Source: Leisingera sp. ANG1
GTDB lineage: Bacteria; Pseudomonadota; Alphaproteobacteria; Rhodobacterales; Rhodobacteraceae
Direction of reading: 5' to 3'
DNA length: 64,000 bases
NCBI RefSeq assembly: GCF_000203975.2
Contig: NZ_AFCF02000001.1
Span: forward strand, 1,035,396 to 1,099,395
Within the stretch, counting starts at the first letter, position 1, and every line of letters begins with the position of its first letter. This document shows, piece after piece, positions 17,785-27,456 of this stretch. The notes beneath the pieces are model-generated. The model made no database searches and had not been told where the DNA came from. It was given only the letters and a program-made list of their open reading frames with translations. Position numbers and translations under genes: made by a program.

Positions 17785-18945
17785 TCAATTCCCTCCCTGA
17801 AAGGCACCGAGCGCCTGACGCGCGATCACCACCCGCTGCACGTCCGAAGCGCCCTCGTAAATGCGCAAGGCCCGGATATCACGGTAAAGCTCCTCCACCT
17901 TCTGACCCCGGCGCACGCCGTCGCCGCCATGCAGCTGCACCGCCTTGTCGATGACCTGTTGCGCCTGGTCGGTGGAGAACAGCTTGGCCATCGCAGCCTC
18001 GCGGGTGACCCGCGCAGCCCCTGAATCCTTAGCCCAGGCGGCGCGGTAGACCAGCAGTGCCGATGCATCCACATCCAGCGCCATATCGGCGATATGGCCC
18101 TGCACCATCTGCAGATCGAACAGCGGCGCCCCCTGCACCTGCCGCGCGGTGACCCGCGCCAGTGACTCGTCCAGCGCCCGGCGGGCAAAGCCCAGCGCCG
18201 CGGCAGCCACGGTGGAGCGGAACACATCCAGCACCGACATCGCAATTTTGAAGCCCGCGCCCGGCTGACCCAGCAGCGCCGATTTCGGGATGCGGCAATC
18301 TGTGAACCGCAGGGTCGCCAGCGGATGCGGCGCGATGGTCTCCAGCCGCTCCACAACCTCGAACCCCGGCAGGCCCGCGGGCACCACAAAGGCGCTCAGC
18401 CCCTTGGCGCCCGGCGCCTCGCCGGTGCGGGCAAACAGCGTATAGACATCGGCAATGCCGCCGTTGGAGATCCAGGTCTTCTCGCCATTCAAAACGTAAT
18501 GGTCGCCGTCCAGCGCCGCGGTCATGGTGGAGCTCGCCACATCCGACCCCGACTGCGGCTCAGTCAGGGCAAAGGCTGAAATCGCCTTACCCGCGCGCGT
18601 CAGCGGCAGCCATTCCTGCTGCTGCGCTTCGGTGCCGAACAGCGATATCGCCCCGGTGCCCAGCCCCTGCATGGCAAAGGCAAAATCCGCAAGCCCGTCA
18701 TGGCGCGCCAGCGTCTCGCGGATCAGGCACAGGCTGCGCACATCCAGCTGCTCGCCCGCCATCGCGCCGGAATGCTGCGTCCAGCCGCCCTCGCCCAGTG
18801 CTGTGACCAGCGCCCGGCAGGCGGCATCGGTGTCGGAATGATCGATGCCCGCCAGCTGCGCCGCGGCCCAGGCTTCCAGTTCTTCGGCCAGCTTCCGGTG
18901 CCGGTCCTCGAAAAACGGCCAGTTCAGAAACGTCCTGTCCGCCAT
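17785..18945 (-). CDS. Acyl-CoA dehydrogenase
   Basis: FAD enzyme that introduces an alpha,beta double bond into an acyl-CoA. The 386-residue protein has the family motifs [16 protein letters not shown] (FAD/substrate loop), [18 protein letters not shown], and the C-terminal [20 protein letters not shown], whose Glu in IYEGAS is the usual base position. It follows the enoyl-CoA hydratase after a 125-base gap that contains one copy of the dispersed TATTT-N4-CCAGA-like element, and it abuts the CoA ligase. In this operon it probably acts on the ring-opened or reduced CoA intermediate. Confidence 0.9.
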   Translation of the reverse strand: MADRTFLNWPFFEDRHRKLAEELEAWAAAQLAGIDHSDTDAACRALVTALGEGGWTQHSGAMAGEQLDVRSLCLIRETLARHDGLADFAFAMQGLGTGAISLFGTEAQQQEWLPLTRAGKAISAFALTEPQSGSDVASSTMTAALDGDHYVLNGEKTWISNGGIADVYTLFARTGEAPGAKGLSAFVVPAGLPGFEVVERLETIAPHPLATLRFTDCRIPKSALLGQPGAGFKIAMSVLDVFRSTVAAAALGFARRALDESLARVTARQVQGAPLFDLQMVQGHIADMALDVDASALLVYRAAWAKDSGAARVTREAAMAKLFSTDQAQQVIDKAVQLHGGDGVRRGQKVEELYRDIRALRIYEGASDVQRVVIARQALGAFQGGN

Positions 18946-18960
18946 CGCGCGGCCCTCCCA

Positions 18961-18986
18961 GTTTCATCTTTCCCAAAATACTCCCG
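18961..18986 (-). repeat. Dispersed intergenic element, copy 1 (minus orientation, divergent)
   Basis: Read on the minus strand: CGGGAGTATTTTGGGAAAGA then TGAAAC, fitting TATTT-N4-(CC/AA)AGA-N-GAA. It lies just before the acyl-CoA dehydrogenase start. Compare the copies at 34442, 38335 and 40809. Confidence 0.5.
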
Positions 18987-19070
18987 TCCCGCTGCCCGGC
19001 AGGCGGCTTTGCCGCCGAGAGGGGAGGCTCCCGCGCCCTCCTCCAGCGCGGGCTCCAGCGGTGTCACACC

Positions 19071-19877
19071 TCAGTCGCCCTCGAACAGCGGTTTTTCCTT
19101 GTTCACAAAGGCATGGTAGGCGCGTTCGAAATCCGCCGTCTGCATGCAGATCGCCTGCGCCTGCGCCTCGGCCTCAACCGCCTGTTCAATCGACATCGAC
19201 CATTCCTGCGCCAGCATCGTTTTGGTCATCATGTGGCCGAAGTTCGGACCCGAAGCGATCCGCGCAGCCCAGCTTTGCGCCTCCGCTTCCAGCTCGTCCG
19301 CCGCAACCAGCTTGTTGTGGAAACCCCATGCGTGGCCCTCTTCGGCGCTCATCGACCGGCCCGTGTACAAGAGCTCCGCCGTCCGGCCTTGGCCGATGAT
19401 CCGCGGCAGGATCGCGCAGGCGCCCATGTCGCAGCCCGCCAGCCCGACCCGGGTGAATAGAAACGCGGTCTTGGCCTCCGGCGTGGCAATCCGGATGTCG
19501 GAGGCCATGGCGATGATCGCGCCTGCGCCCACGCAAATGCCGTCAATCGCCGCAATCACCGGCTTGCCGCAATTGACCATCGCCTTGACCAGATCGCCGG
19601 TCATCCGGGTGAAGGCCAGAAGCTCCTTCATGCTCATGCGTGTCAGCGGCCCGATGATGTCATGCACGTCGCCGCCGGAGCAGAAATTGCCGCCGTTGGA
19701 GGCAAAGACCACCGCCTTGACCCTGTCGTCGTAGTGCAGGTCGCGGAACCAGTCGCGCAGCTCTGCATAGCTGTCGAAGGTCAGCGGGTTCTTCCGCTCC
19801 GGCCGGTCCAAGGAAACCGTGGCAATGCCATCCTCGATCCGGCACAGGAAATGCCTGGGGTCCCGGTTCACCTTCAT
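19071..19877 (-). CDS. Enoyl-CoA hydratase/isomerase (crotonase) family protein
   Basis: Hydrates or isomerises an enoyl-CoA in the aromatic CoA pathway. The 268-residue crotonase has the oxyanion-hole segments [16 protein letters not shown] and [18 protein letters not shown]. The usual catalytic-Glu region reads [19 protein letters not shown], with Cys-Asp where many hydratases have Glu, so its chemistry may differ from a plain hydratase. Its ATG overlaps the MarR stop (ATGA at 19874-19877), showing tight coupling. Confidence 0.88.
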   Translation of the reverse strand: MKVNRDPRHFLCRIEDGIATVSLDRPERKNPLTFDSYAELRDWFRDLHYDDRVKAVVFASNGGNFCSGGDVHDIIGPLTRMSMKELLAFTRMTGDLVKAMVNCGKPVIAAIDGICVGAGAIIAMASDIRIATPEAKTAFLFTRVGLAGCDMGACAILPRIIGQGRTAELLYTGRSMSAEEGHAWGFHNKLVAADELEAEAQSWAARIASGPNFGHMMTKTMLAQEWSMSIEQAVEAEAQAQAICMQTADFERAYHAFVNKEKPLFEGD

Positions 19878-20326
19878 GCCTTGCTCCCCTCATCCAGCCG
19901 CCGCGCCACCGCGTCCAGGCTCTCGGCTATCCCTTGCGCCTCATCTGCGGTCAGCCCGTCAAATGCCGCGTTGATCCAGCCCTCATGCGCCTCCGCCTGG
20001 CGGGAAAACTCCACCCGGCCAGCATCCGTCAGCCGTACCAGGTTGGCGCGGCGGTCGCCCTCAACCTTCTCGCGCTGCACATGGCCGTCCTCGACCAGCC
20101 GCTCGACAATGCCGGTCACATTGCCGTTGGAGACTTTCAGAACCCCCGACAACTCGCTCATCTTGAGGCCTTTTTCATGCTGCATCAGCGCCGCCATCAC
20201 GTCAAACCGCGGCAGCGTGGTTGCAAACTCCCGCCGCAGGTTCTCGCGCACTTCGCTCTCCACTGCCTTGGTGGCCTTCAGCACTTTCAGCCACAGCCGC
20301 AGCCGGTCTTTTGATGTCGTGCTCAA
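19874..20326 (-). CDS. MarR-family transcriptional regulator
   Basis: DNA-binding dimer that probably represses this aromatic-degradation operon and is released by a CoA ester or the free acid. The 150-residue protein has a winged helix: [20 protein letters not shown] (helix-turn-helix) then [19 protein letters not shown] (wing). It is encoded inside the operon with four-base overlaps on both sides, so it would be autoregulated. A perfect palindrome at 23399-23428, upstream of the first gene, is the likely operator. Confidence 0.9.
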   Translation of the reverse strand: MSTTSKDRLRLWLKVLKATKAVESEVRENLRREFATTLPRFDVMAALMQHEKGLKMSELSGVLKVSNGNVTGIVERLVEDGHVQREKVEGDRRANLVRLTDAGRVEFSRQAEAHEGWINAAFDGLTADEAQGIAESLDAVARRLDEGSKA

Positions 20327-21048
20327 ATTTCCCCTCCCGACACGCTCATTGCGTGCCCATTGACCGAAGCCGCGCCCTCAGACGCCAGAAACACCGCCGT
20401 GGCCGCCACTTCCTCCGGCGCGATCAGCCGCTGCATCGGGTTGCCGCCAACCACCATCTTCAGCGCCTTCTCGCGCGGTATGCCATGCCGGGCCATCAGC
20501 CCAGTGATGGCGCTCTCCGCCATCTCGGTATCCACAAATCCGGGGCAGATCGCATTGCAGGTAATGCCACGCTTGGCCACGCTCTGCGCAACCGAGCGCA
20601 CCAGCCCCAGCACCCCGTGCTTGGAGGCCGCATAGGCCGGGATCTGCGCCCCGCCTTGCAAGGACGCAGTGGAGGCGATGGCAATCAGCCGCCCGCCCGG
20701 CTCCATGCCTGCCCGCAAGGCCGCCCGGAAGGTCAGGAAGGTGCCGGTCATGTTGACCATCAGCGTGCGCTGCCACTCCTCAAGCTCAACATCCTCGATC
20801 CGCGCCGCAACGCCGGTTCCGGCATTGGCAACAACAACATCGTAGGACGTGGCGAACAAAGCCTCCACCTGCGCCTCATCCGTCACATCCGCCACGCGGA
20901 TCTCCAGCCCCAGCCCCTCAGCCGCCGCCTCCAGCGGTTCCCGGCGGCGTCCGGCGATGGTGACATGGCAGCCGTCCGCAGCAAAAGCATGGGCAATCGC
21001 CTTGCCAATCCCCGTGCCGCCGCCAGTGACAAGTACCCTGCGTGTCAT
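20323..21048 (-). CDS. Short-chain dehydrogenase/reductase (SDR)
   Basis: NAD(P)-dependent oxidoreductase of 241 residues. It has the Rossmann motif TGGGTGIG at residues 8-15, the VVANAGTG (NAG) motif, the catalytic Ser in [10 protein letters not shown] and YAASK (Tyr-x3-Lys). Within this operon it probably oxidises a 3-hydroxyacyl-CoA produced by the hydratase. Overlaps both neighbours by four bases (ATGA at 20323-20326 and 21045-21048). Confidence 0.9.
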   Translation of the reverse strand: MTRRVLVTGGGTGIGKAIAHAFAADGCHVTIAGRRREPLEAAAEGLGLEIRVADVTDEAQVEALFATSYDVVVANAGTGVAARIEDVELEEWQRTLMVNMTGTFLTFRAALRAGMEPGGRLIAIASTASLQGGAQIPAYAASKHGVLGLVRSVAQSVAKRGITCNAICPGFVDTEMAESAITGLMARHGIPREKALKMVVGGNPMQRLIAPEEVAATAVFLASEGAASVNGHAMSVSGGEI

Positions 21049-23339
21049 GCCCGGATCACCTCCGCCTCACGGTCCGCCAGGCGCCAAGCCTGATCGCGGC
21101 CCGCATGATAGGGCAGCGGCCAATCGCCGTGGCGGTCGCCGATCCGTGCGGCCTCATGCAGCGTCCAATAGGGGTCGGCCAGATGCGGCCGGCCCACGCA
21201 GACCAGATCGGCCCGCCCAGCCATCAGGATCGAATTCGCATGATCCGACTCATAGATGTTGCCCACTGCCATGGTGGCAATCCCGGCCTCGTTGCGGATG
21301 CGGTCGGAGAACGGCGTCTGGAACATGCGGCCGTAGACCGGCTGCGCGTCCGTTGAGGTCTGCCCGGCGGAGACATCGATTATATCGGCCCCGGCAGCGG
21401 TGAAGGCCCTGGCGATTTCCACCGCCTCCTCCGGCGTGACACCTTCGTTGCCGACCCAGTCATTGGCAGAGATCCGGACCGACATCGGTTTGCCTTCGGA
21501 CCAGACCGCGCGCATGGCCCGGAACACCTCCAGCGGATAGCGCAGGCGGTTTTCCAGGCTGCCGCCGTACTCATCGCCCCGAATGTTCGATTTTGGCGAT
21601 ATGAAGGACGAAATCAGGTACCCATGCGCCGCATGAAGTTCGATCATGTCAAACCCGGCGCGCTCCGCCATTTGCGCCGATGCAACAAATTCGTCGCGAA
21701 TTTGATCCATTTCCGCCCGCGTGATTTCCCGCGGCGCCGGGTTGTTTGCCGACCAAGGGATCGCGGAGGCCGAGACCGTCTCCCAGTTCCCGTCTGGCAA
21801 GGGCGCATCCATGACTTCCCAGCCCAACTGGGTTGAGCCCTTGCGGCCCGAATGGCCGATCTGGCAGCAAATCTTGGCGCTGGTTTCGCCATGCACGAAA
21901 TCCGTCAGCCGCTTCCACGCCGCCTCATGCTCCGGCGCATACAGGCCCGGACAGCCCAGCGAGATCCGGCCCTCTGCAGACACACAGGTCATCTCGGTAT
22001 AGACCAGCCCGGCCCCGCCCTTGGCACGCTCGCCATAGTGGATCAGATGCCAGTCAGTCGGGCAGCCCTCCACCGCCTTGTATTGCGCCATGGGGGAGAC
22101 CACGATGCGGTTCTTCAGCTCCATTCCGCGCAAGCGGAACGGAGCAAACATCGGCGGCCGCACCGGCGCATCCGCGGGCGCGCCGGCCTTGTCCTGAAAC
22201 CACTTTTCGGCGCTTTGCAGCCACTCGGCATCGCGCAGGCGCAGGTTCTCGTGGGAAATCCGCTGCGAGCGTGTCAGCAGCGAGTAGTTGAACTGCACCG
22301 GATCCATATCCAGGTAACGCTCGACCTCCTCGAACCACTCCAGCGAGTTGCGCGCCGCCGATTGCAGCCGCAGCACATCCAGCCGCCGCTCCTCCTGGTA
22401 GCGTTCAAACGCAAGTTCCAGCGTCGGCTCTGTGCTGACCAGCTCTGCCAGCGCAATGGCACTGTCAAAGGCCAGCCGCGACCCCGACCCGATGGAGAAA
22501 TGCGCAGTGGCGGAGGCATCGCCCAGCAGCACCACATTCTCATGGTGCCACTTCTCGCACAGCACCCGCGGGAAATTGATCCACACTGCCGCCCCGCGCA
22601 GGTGCCCCGCATTCGAAATCAGCGCATGGCCATCCAGATGATCGGCAAAGATCTCCTCGCAGGTGCGGATGATCTCCTCCTTGCTCATGCCCTCGAAACC
22701 CCAGGCCTTCCAGGTCTCGGCAGAGCATTCGACGATCACCGTCGCGGTGTCGGCGTCGAACTGATAGGCGTGGATCCACATCCAGCCGTGCTTGGTCTTC
22801 TCGAAGATGAAGGTGAAAGCATCATCAAATTTCTGATGCGTGCCCAGCCAGATGAACTTGCAGGGCCGCACGTCGATTTCCGGTTTAAAATGTTCCGCGA
22901 ACTCATTGCGAACACTGGAATTCAGCCCGTCGCAGCCGACCACCAGATCGTATTCTTTCTGGTACTCCGACGCGGACTTAGCAACGGTTTCGAACTGCAG
23001 GTCCACCCCTAGCTCCCTTGCCCGGTCCTGCAGCAGCAGCAGCATCTGCTTACGCCCGATCCCGGCAAATCCATGCCCGCCCGACACAGTGCGGGTGCCA
23101 TCATGCACCACGGCGATGTCATCCCAATAGGCAAAATTTTCTCGGATCGCTTCTGCACTCTGCGGGTCATTGGCGCTCAGATTCTCCAGCGCGTCATCCG
23201 ACAGCACCACGCCCCAGCCAAAGGTATCATCCGGCTTGTTGCGCTCGACCACCGTGACCTCGGCCTCCGGCTGCCGCAGCTTCATCGAGATGGCAAAGTA
23301 CAGGCCCGCAGGCCCTCCTCCCAGACAGACGACTTTCAT
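21045..23339 (-). CDS. Fused flavin monooxygenase/OYE-type reductase (2-aminobenzoyl-CoA or salicylyl-CoA monooxygenase/reductase)
   Basis: First gene of the operon; hydroxylates and reduces an aromatic CoA ester. The chain has about 764 residues. Residues 1 to about 390 form a class A flavin monooxygenase: [13 protein letters not shown] at the N-terminus, [11 protein letters not shown], and [18 protein letters not shown] (FAD ribityl site). Residues about 395-764 form an Old Yellow Enzyme-type domain: [61 protein letters not shown]. This architecture and length match 2-aminobenzoyl-CoA monooxygenase/reductase described in Azoarcus evansii and the salicylyl-CoA 5-hydroxylase group. The start at 23339 is preferred over the ATG at 23345 because AAGGG is correctly spaced only for it. 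Confidence 0.9.
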   Translation of the reverse strand: MKVVCLGGGPAGLYFAISMKLRQPEAEVTVVERNKPDDTFGWGVVLSDDALENLSANDPQSAEAIRENFAYWDDIAVVHDGTRTVSGGHGFAGIGRKQMLLLLQDRARELGVDLQFETVAKSASEYQKEYDLVVGCDGLNSSVRNEFAEHFKPEIDVRPCKFIWLGTHQKFDDAFTFIFEKTKHGWMWIHAYQFDADTATVIVECSAETWKAWGFEGMSKEEIIRTCEEIFADHLDGHALISNAGHLRGAAVWINFPRVLCEKWHHENVVLLGDASATAHFSIGSGSRLAFDSAIALAELVSTEPTLELAFERYQEERRLDVLRLQSAARNSLEWFEEVERYLDMDPVQFNYSLLTRSQRISHENLRLRDAEWLQSAEKWFQDKAGAPADAPVRPPMFAPFRLRGMELKNRIVVSPMAQYKAVEGCPTDWHLIHYGERAKGGAGLVYTEMTCVSAEGRISLGCPGLYAPEHEAAWKRLTDFVHGETSAKICCQIGHSGRKGSTQLGWEVMDAPLPDGNWETVSASAIPWSANNPAPREITRAEMDQIRDEFVASAQMAERAGFDMIELHAAHGYLISSFISPKSNIRGDEYGGSLENRLRYPLEVFRAMRAVWSEGKPMSVRISANDWVGNEGVTPEEAVEIARAFTAAGADIIDVSAGQTSTDAQPVYGRMFQTPFSDRIRNEAGIATMAVGNIYESDHANSILMAGRADLVCVGRPHLADPYWTLHEAARIGDRHGDWPLPYHAGRDQAWRLADREAEVIRA

Positions 23340-23398
23340 GATCATCCCTTCCCGCTCAGCGCACGTCTCTGAGGTTCAGGATAAGCAGGTCCTGAAAA

Positions 23399-23428
23399 AC
23401 TTCAAGCATAAAGTTTTAAGCTTGAAGT
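23399..23428. promoter_or_regulatory. Palindromic operator, probable MarR site of the aromatic-CoA operon
   Basis: Perfect nine-base inverted repeat: ACTTCAAGC (23399-23407) and GCTTGAAGT (23420-23428) around a 12-base AT-rich spacer, centred about 75 bases upstream of the operon's first start codon. The right arm also contains a near-palindrome TTAAGCTTGAA. Position and symmetry suit the MarR-family protein encoded in the operon; binding is inferred. Confidence 0.6.
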
Positions 23429-23498
23429 AATTGCATGAGCAAGGCGGCACCGCCCCGGTCACAGAACCGGGGTATAACCGCCCGCCTGAAAACGCGGA

Positions 23499-25739
23499 TC
23501 ACAGCCCTCGCAAGTATTCCATCACCGCCGGGCGCACCGCCTGATCGCCGCGGTGGCGGGCGTCGGAGATGATCTTGCGCAGTTCGCCCAGATCCACCCG
23601 CAGCAGCAGCGACTTCACCGGCCCGATGGAAGCCGGGCGCATCGACAGCGTGCGGATGCCCATTGCCGCGAGGCAAACCGCCTCGACCGGGCGGCCCGCA
23701 TCCTCGCCGCAGAAGCTTAGCGGCGTGCCGGAGATCGCGCAGCGCTCCACGATCCGTTCGATGAAGCTCAGGAAGCTCACGTTCAGCGTATCATAGCGCC
23801 GCCGCACCCGCTCATTCTCGCGGTCGGCCGCAAAGAAGAACTGCTTGAGGTCATTGCCGCCGATCGAGATAAAGGCCACCTCGTCAAAAAACTTCTGCGG
23901 CGCATAGGCCAGCGAGGGTGTCTCCAGCATCGCGCCGATCTTCAGGTCAGCGGGCAGCACATGGCCCAGGATGCGCTCGCGCTCGATGGTCTTTTCCACT
24001 TCCGCCCGGGCGGCGCGGTATTCCTCGAACTGGGCAACGAAGGGAAACATGATCGACAGCGGCCGCCCCTCGGCAGAGCGCAGCAGCGCCTGCAGCTGCA
24101 TCCGCATCACGCCCGGCTTGTCCAAGCCCACTCGGATCGCCCGCCAGCCCAGCGCCGGGTTCGGCTCATCGGTGGGCTTCATGTAGGGCAGCACCTTGTC
24201 GGAGCCGATATCCAGCGTGCGGAACACCACCGGCTTGCCGTGGGCGGCATCCAGCACCCGCTTATAAAGCGCCACCAGCTCCGACCGTTTCGGCATCTGG
24301 TTGCGGACCAGGAACTGCAGCTCGGTCCGGAACAGCCCCACGCCCTCGGCACCGGAACCGTCCAGCGACGGCAGGTCCGCCATAAGGCCCGCGTTCATCA
24401 CCATATTGATGCGCTGCCCGTCGGTGGTGACCGCGGGCTTGTCGCGGATCGAGGCATAACGCTCCTGCGCCTTGGTGTGCATCGCGATCTTGTCGCGGAA
24501 AGCGCCGACAACGGTGTCGTCCGGGCGCAGATGCACCACGCCCTGATCGCCGTCCACCATGATGTGGTCGCCGTTCAGCGCCTCCGTGGTGACCCGCTTG
24601 GCATTCACCACCAGGGGAATCGCCAGCGCCCGCGCAACAATCGCGGCGTGAGAGCCGACAGAGCCTTCCTCCAGCACGATCCCGCGCAAGCTGCGGCCGT
24701 ATTCCAGCAGGTCGCCGGGGCCGATGTTGCGGGCAATCAGGATCGGGTTCTCCGGCAGCTCAGCACCCGTGTTGGCGCCCTGCCCGGTCAGGATCCGCAG
24801 CAGCCGGTTCGAAAGATCATCCAGATCGCTCAGGCGTTCGCGCAAATACGCATCCTGCACCTGGCTCATCCGGGTGCGGGCCTGGGACTGTTCCTTCTCC
24901 ACCGCAGCCTCGGCGCTCAGACCGCGGGCGATGTCCTCTTCCATCCGCCGCATCCAGCCCTTGGAATTGGCAAACATCCGGTAGGCCTCAAGGACTTGCA
25001 GCTGTTCCTTGTCACCGTTGCGCGAGACCTCCAGCATCTTGTCGACGCCGACCCGCAGTTCCTCCACCGCATCGTTCAGCCGTTCCAGCTCGCGCTGGGG
25101 ATCATCGGCAATCGGGTTGGTCACGATCACCCGCGGCTCATGCAGCCACACGTGGCCCTCCGCCGCACCCTCCTGGGCTGACGTGCCATGGATCAGAACC
25201 GCCTGCTGGTGCAGCGGCGACAGCGCCGCCCCCTCGCCGACAAAGGCGCCCAGTTCGGTCATCTCGGCAATCACCATCGCCACCACTTCCAGCGCATAGA
25301 CAGCGTCGGCGGAAAACTCGCGCGCTTCCTTGGACTGCACCACCAGAACGCCCAGCATCTCGCCCAGCCGCTGCACCGGAACCCCCAGGAAGGAGGAGAA
25401 CCGCTCCTCCCCGGTTTCCGGCATGTAGCGGAAGCCCTTGGCATTGGGCGCATCCGGCGTGTTCACCACCTTGCCGTATCTAGCGACGCGGCCCACCAGG
25501 CCTTCACCGATCCGCATCCGGGTCTGGTGCACCGATTCGCGGTTCAGGCCTTCGGTTGCGCACAGCTCCAGCGTCTCATCATCGCGGAACAGATAAACCG
25601 AGCACACCTCGGTCCCCATGCTGTCGGCGATCAGATGGGTGATCTTGTCGAGCCGCGCCTGGCCGGCATCATCACCCGCCATCGCCTCGCGCAAGCGAAC
25701 CAGAAGCTTCCTGCTTTCAGATTCCGTGGTATCGGCCAT
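23499..25739 (-). CDS. ptsP: Phosphoenolpyruvate-protein phosphotransferase PtsP (enzyme I-Ntr)
   Basis: First component of the nitrogen-type PTS regulatory phosphorelay; transfers phosphate from PEP to NPr. The 746-residue protein has an N-terminal GAF domain (residues about 20-165), the phospho-His domain with GSVGSHAAIVARALAIP (active His) and a C-terminal PEP-utilising barrel with GVGLFRTELQFL, TLDIGSDKVLPY and FISIGGNDLKQF. The ATG at 25739 is chosen over a GTG two codons earlier because GGAGAGG is properly spaced only for the ATG. Follows lysC on the same strand across a 270-base gap with a terminator, an arrangement common in Rhodobacteraceae. Confidence 0.94.
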   Translation of the reverse strand: MADTTESESRKLLVRLREAMAGDDAGQARLDKITHLIADSMGTEVCSVYLFRDDETLELCATEGLNRESVHQTRMRIGEGLVGRVARYGKVVNTPDAPNAKGFRYMPETGEERFSSFLGVPVQRLGEMLGVLVVQSKEAREFSADAVYALEVVAMVIAEMTELGAFVGEGAALSPLHQQAVLIHGTSAQEGAAEGHVWLHEPRVIVTNPIADDPQRELERLNDAVEELRVGVDKMLEVSRNGDKEQLQVLEAYRMFANSKGWMRRMEEDIARGLSAEAAVEKEQSQARTRMSQVQDAYLRERLSDLDDLSNRLLRILTGQGANTGAELPENPILIARNIGPGDLLEYGRSLRGIVLEEGSVGSHAAIVARALAIPLVVNAKRVTTEALNGDHIMVDGDQGVVHLRPDDTVVGAFRDKIAMHTKAQERYASIRDKPAVTTDGQRINMVMNAGLMADLPSLDGSGAEGVGLFRTELQFLVRNQMPKRSELVALYKRVLDAAHGKPVVFRTLDIGSDKVLPYMKPTDEPNPALGWRAIRVGLDKPGVMRMQLQALLRSAEGRPLSIMFPFVAQFEEYRAARAEVEKTIERERILGHVLPADLKIGAMLETPSLAYAPQKFFDEVAFISIGGNDLKQFFFAADRENERVRRRYDTLNVSFLSFIERIVERCAISGTPLSFCGEDAGRPVEAVCLAAMGIRTLSMRPASIGPVKSLLLRVDLGELRKIISDARHRGDQAVRPAVMEYLRGL

Positions 25740-25956
25740 TCTCACCCTCTCCCGAGGTCATTTCCCTGCACACTGCCGCTCAGATTGCTCCCTGGAAACG
25801 GACACCGCCCAGAGTAGTACGCCAGTGCTCTCTCCTCCACCCACTTGTCCCACCCCGGCGGAAAAAGTCCAAGAGTTTTTGCAGCATTGCCTGCAATCGG
25901 TGCAGCCTGCTGCAGCTGCAGGCAGAACACCGCCCGCCACGAGGCTCACACAACAA

Positions 25957-25975
25957 AGGCGCCTGAACGGCGCCT
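25957..25975 (-). terminator. Probable intrinsic terminator of lysC
   Basis: On the minus strand, AGGCGCC pairs with GGCGCCT (25957-25963 with 25969-25975, five-base loop) followed by TTGTTG. The T tract is short, so strength is uncertain. It lies 35 bases past the lysC stop. Confidence 0.65.
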
Positions 25976-26010
25976 CTGCAGATATCTAAAATCTTTTTCG
26001 GAATAAGCGC

Positions 26011-27249
26011 TTAACGGGCTTTTTCCAGTTCGAACGCATCATGCAGCGCCTGCACCGCCAGCTCCATGTACTTGCGGTCGATCAGCACCGAGATTTTGAT
26101 CTCGGAGGTGGTGATCACCTTGATGTTGATACCCTCATCCGACAGCACCTTGAACATCTTGGCCGCGACACCCGACTGCGACCGCATGCCGATGCCGACC
26201 ACCGAAACCTTAGCAACATCCTGATCGGCCAGCAGCTCGGCATAGTTCAGCTCGCCCTGCTCCTTGATCGCCAGCAGCGCCTTTTCGGCACGTGCCACCT
26301 GATCGGTCGGGCAAGAGAAGGTCATGTCGGTGCGGCCGTCCTCAGAGACGTCCTGCACAATCATGTCGACGTTCACACCCGCGTCGCTGAGGGTGGTGAA
26401 GATGGTCGCCGCGATGCCCGGACGGTCGGCCACCGACTGCACAGTCAGCTTGGCCTCATCGCGGGAGTAGGCAACGCCGTTTACAACATTGGATTCCATG
26501 ATTTCCTCCTCGTCGCAGACCAGGGTTCCGGCCTCGTCGGACTGTTCTTCAAAGCTAGACAGCACGCGCAGCTTCACCTTATAGCGCATTGCCAGTTCAA
26601 CCGAGCGTGTTTGCAGCACCTTGGCCCCCAGCGAGGCCAGTTCCAGCATTTCCTCAAACGCAATCTTGTCCAGCTTGCGCGCCTTGCCGCAGATCCGCGG
26701 GTCGGTGGTATAGACGCCATCCACATCGGTGTAGATATCGCAGCGCTCCGCCTCAAACGCGGCGGCAAAGGCCACTGCCGTGGTGTCGGACCCGCCGCGG
26801 CCCAGGGTGGTGATGCGGCCTTCGGGGCTGATGCCCTGGAAGCCCGCCACTACCGCCACCTTCATGCCTTCGGCAAACTTGGCATTGATGTTTTCCGGCG
26901 GGATCTCCTCGATCCGGGCCTGGCTGTGCGCAGAGGTGGTCATCAGCGGCACCTGCCAGCCCTGCCAGCTGCGCGCCGGGATATCCATTTCCTGCAGCGT
27001 CAGCGCCATCAGGCCCGCGGTCACGTTCTCGCCAGAGGACACAACGGCATCATATTCCCGCGCGTCGTACAGCGGCGAGGTCTCACCGACCCAGCCCACC
27101 AGCTCATTGGTCTTGCCGGACATTGCCGACACGATGACGATCACGTCATAACCCTTGGCCACCTCAACGCCGACGCGTTTAGCGGCGCGGCGGATGCGGT
27201 CCAGGTTGGCGACAGACGTGCCGCCGAATTTCATCACAAGTACGGGCAT
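26011..27249 (-). CDS. lysC: Aspartate kinase
   Basis: Phosphorylates L-aspartate, the first step to lysine, threonine, methionine and diaminopimelate. The 412-residue protein has the kinase signature MKFGGTSVANLDRI near the N-terminus, GRGGSDTTAVAFAAAF and TDVDGVYTTDPR, then two C-terminal ACT domains (VADRPGIAATIFTTLSDAGVN and VGIGMRSQSGVAAKMFKVLS) for feedback control by end products. The frame is open to 27390, but MPVLVMKFGG at 27249 is the normal start and has GGGAGA about 10 bases upstream. Confidence 0.96.
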   Translation of the reverse strand: MPVLVMKFGGTSVANLDRIRRAAKRVGVEVAKGYDVIVIVSAMSGKTNELVGWVGETSPLYDAREYDAVVSSGENVTAGLMALTLQEMDIPARSWQGWQVPLMTTSAHSQARIEEIPPENINAKFAEGMKVAVVAGFQGISPEGRITTLGRGGSDTTAVAFAAAFEAERCDIYTDVDGVYTTDPRICGKARKLDKIAFEEMLELASLGAKVLQTRSVELAMRYKVKLRVLSSFEEQSDEAGTLVCDEEEIMESNVVNGVAYSRDEAKLTVQSVADRPGIAATIFTTLSDAGVNVDMIVQDVSEDGRTDMTFSCPTDQVARAEKALLAIKEQGELNYAELLADQDVAKVSVVGIGMRSQSGVAAKMFKVLSDEGINIKVITTSEIKISVLIDRKYMELAVQALHDAFELEKAR

Positions 27250-27456
27250 ATGGAACGGGTCTCCCTGCGCTTGCGGGTTTCGGTCCCGTGCCTCATATGC
27301 GAGCGGTCCCCCAAGGGCAAGAGCATGCAGGCCATCCTGGCAAGGAAGCTGCGGCCCGCCCCCGGATTTCAGCGCGGCAAAGCGCCACAAGGCTTTAACT
27401 GCGCAATTTCTGCCAAACCCGCTGCATCCCGTCCCGGGTTATCCGGCTGCTCTGTG

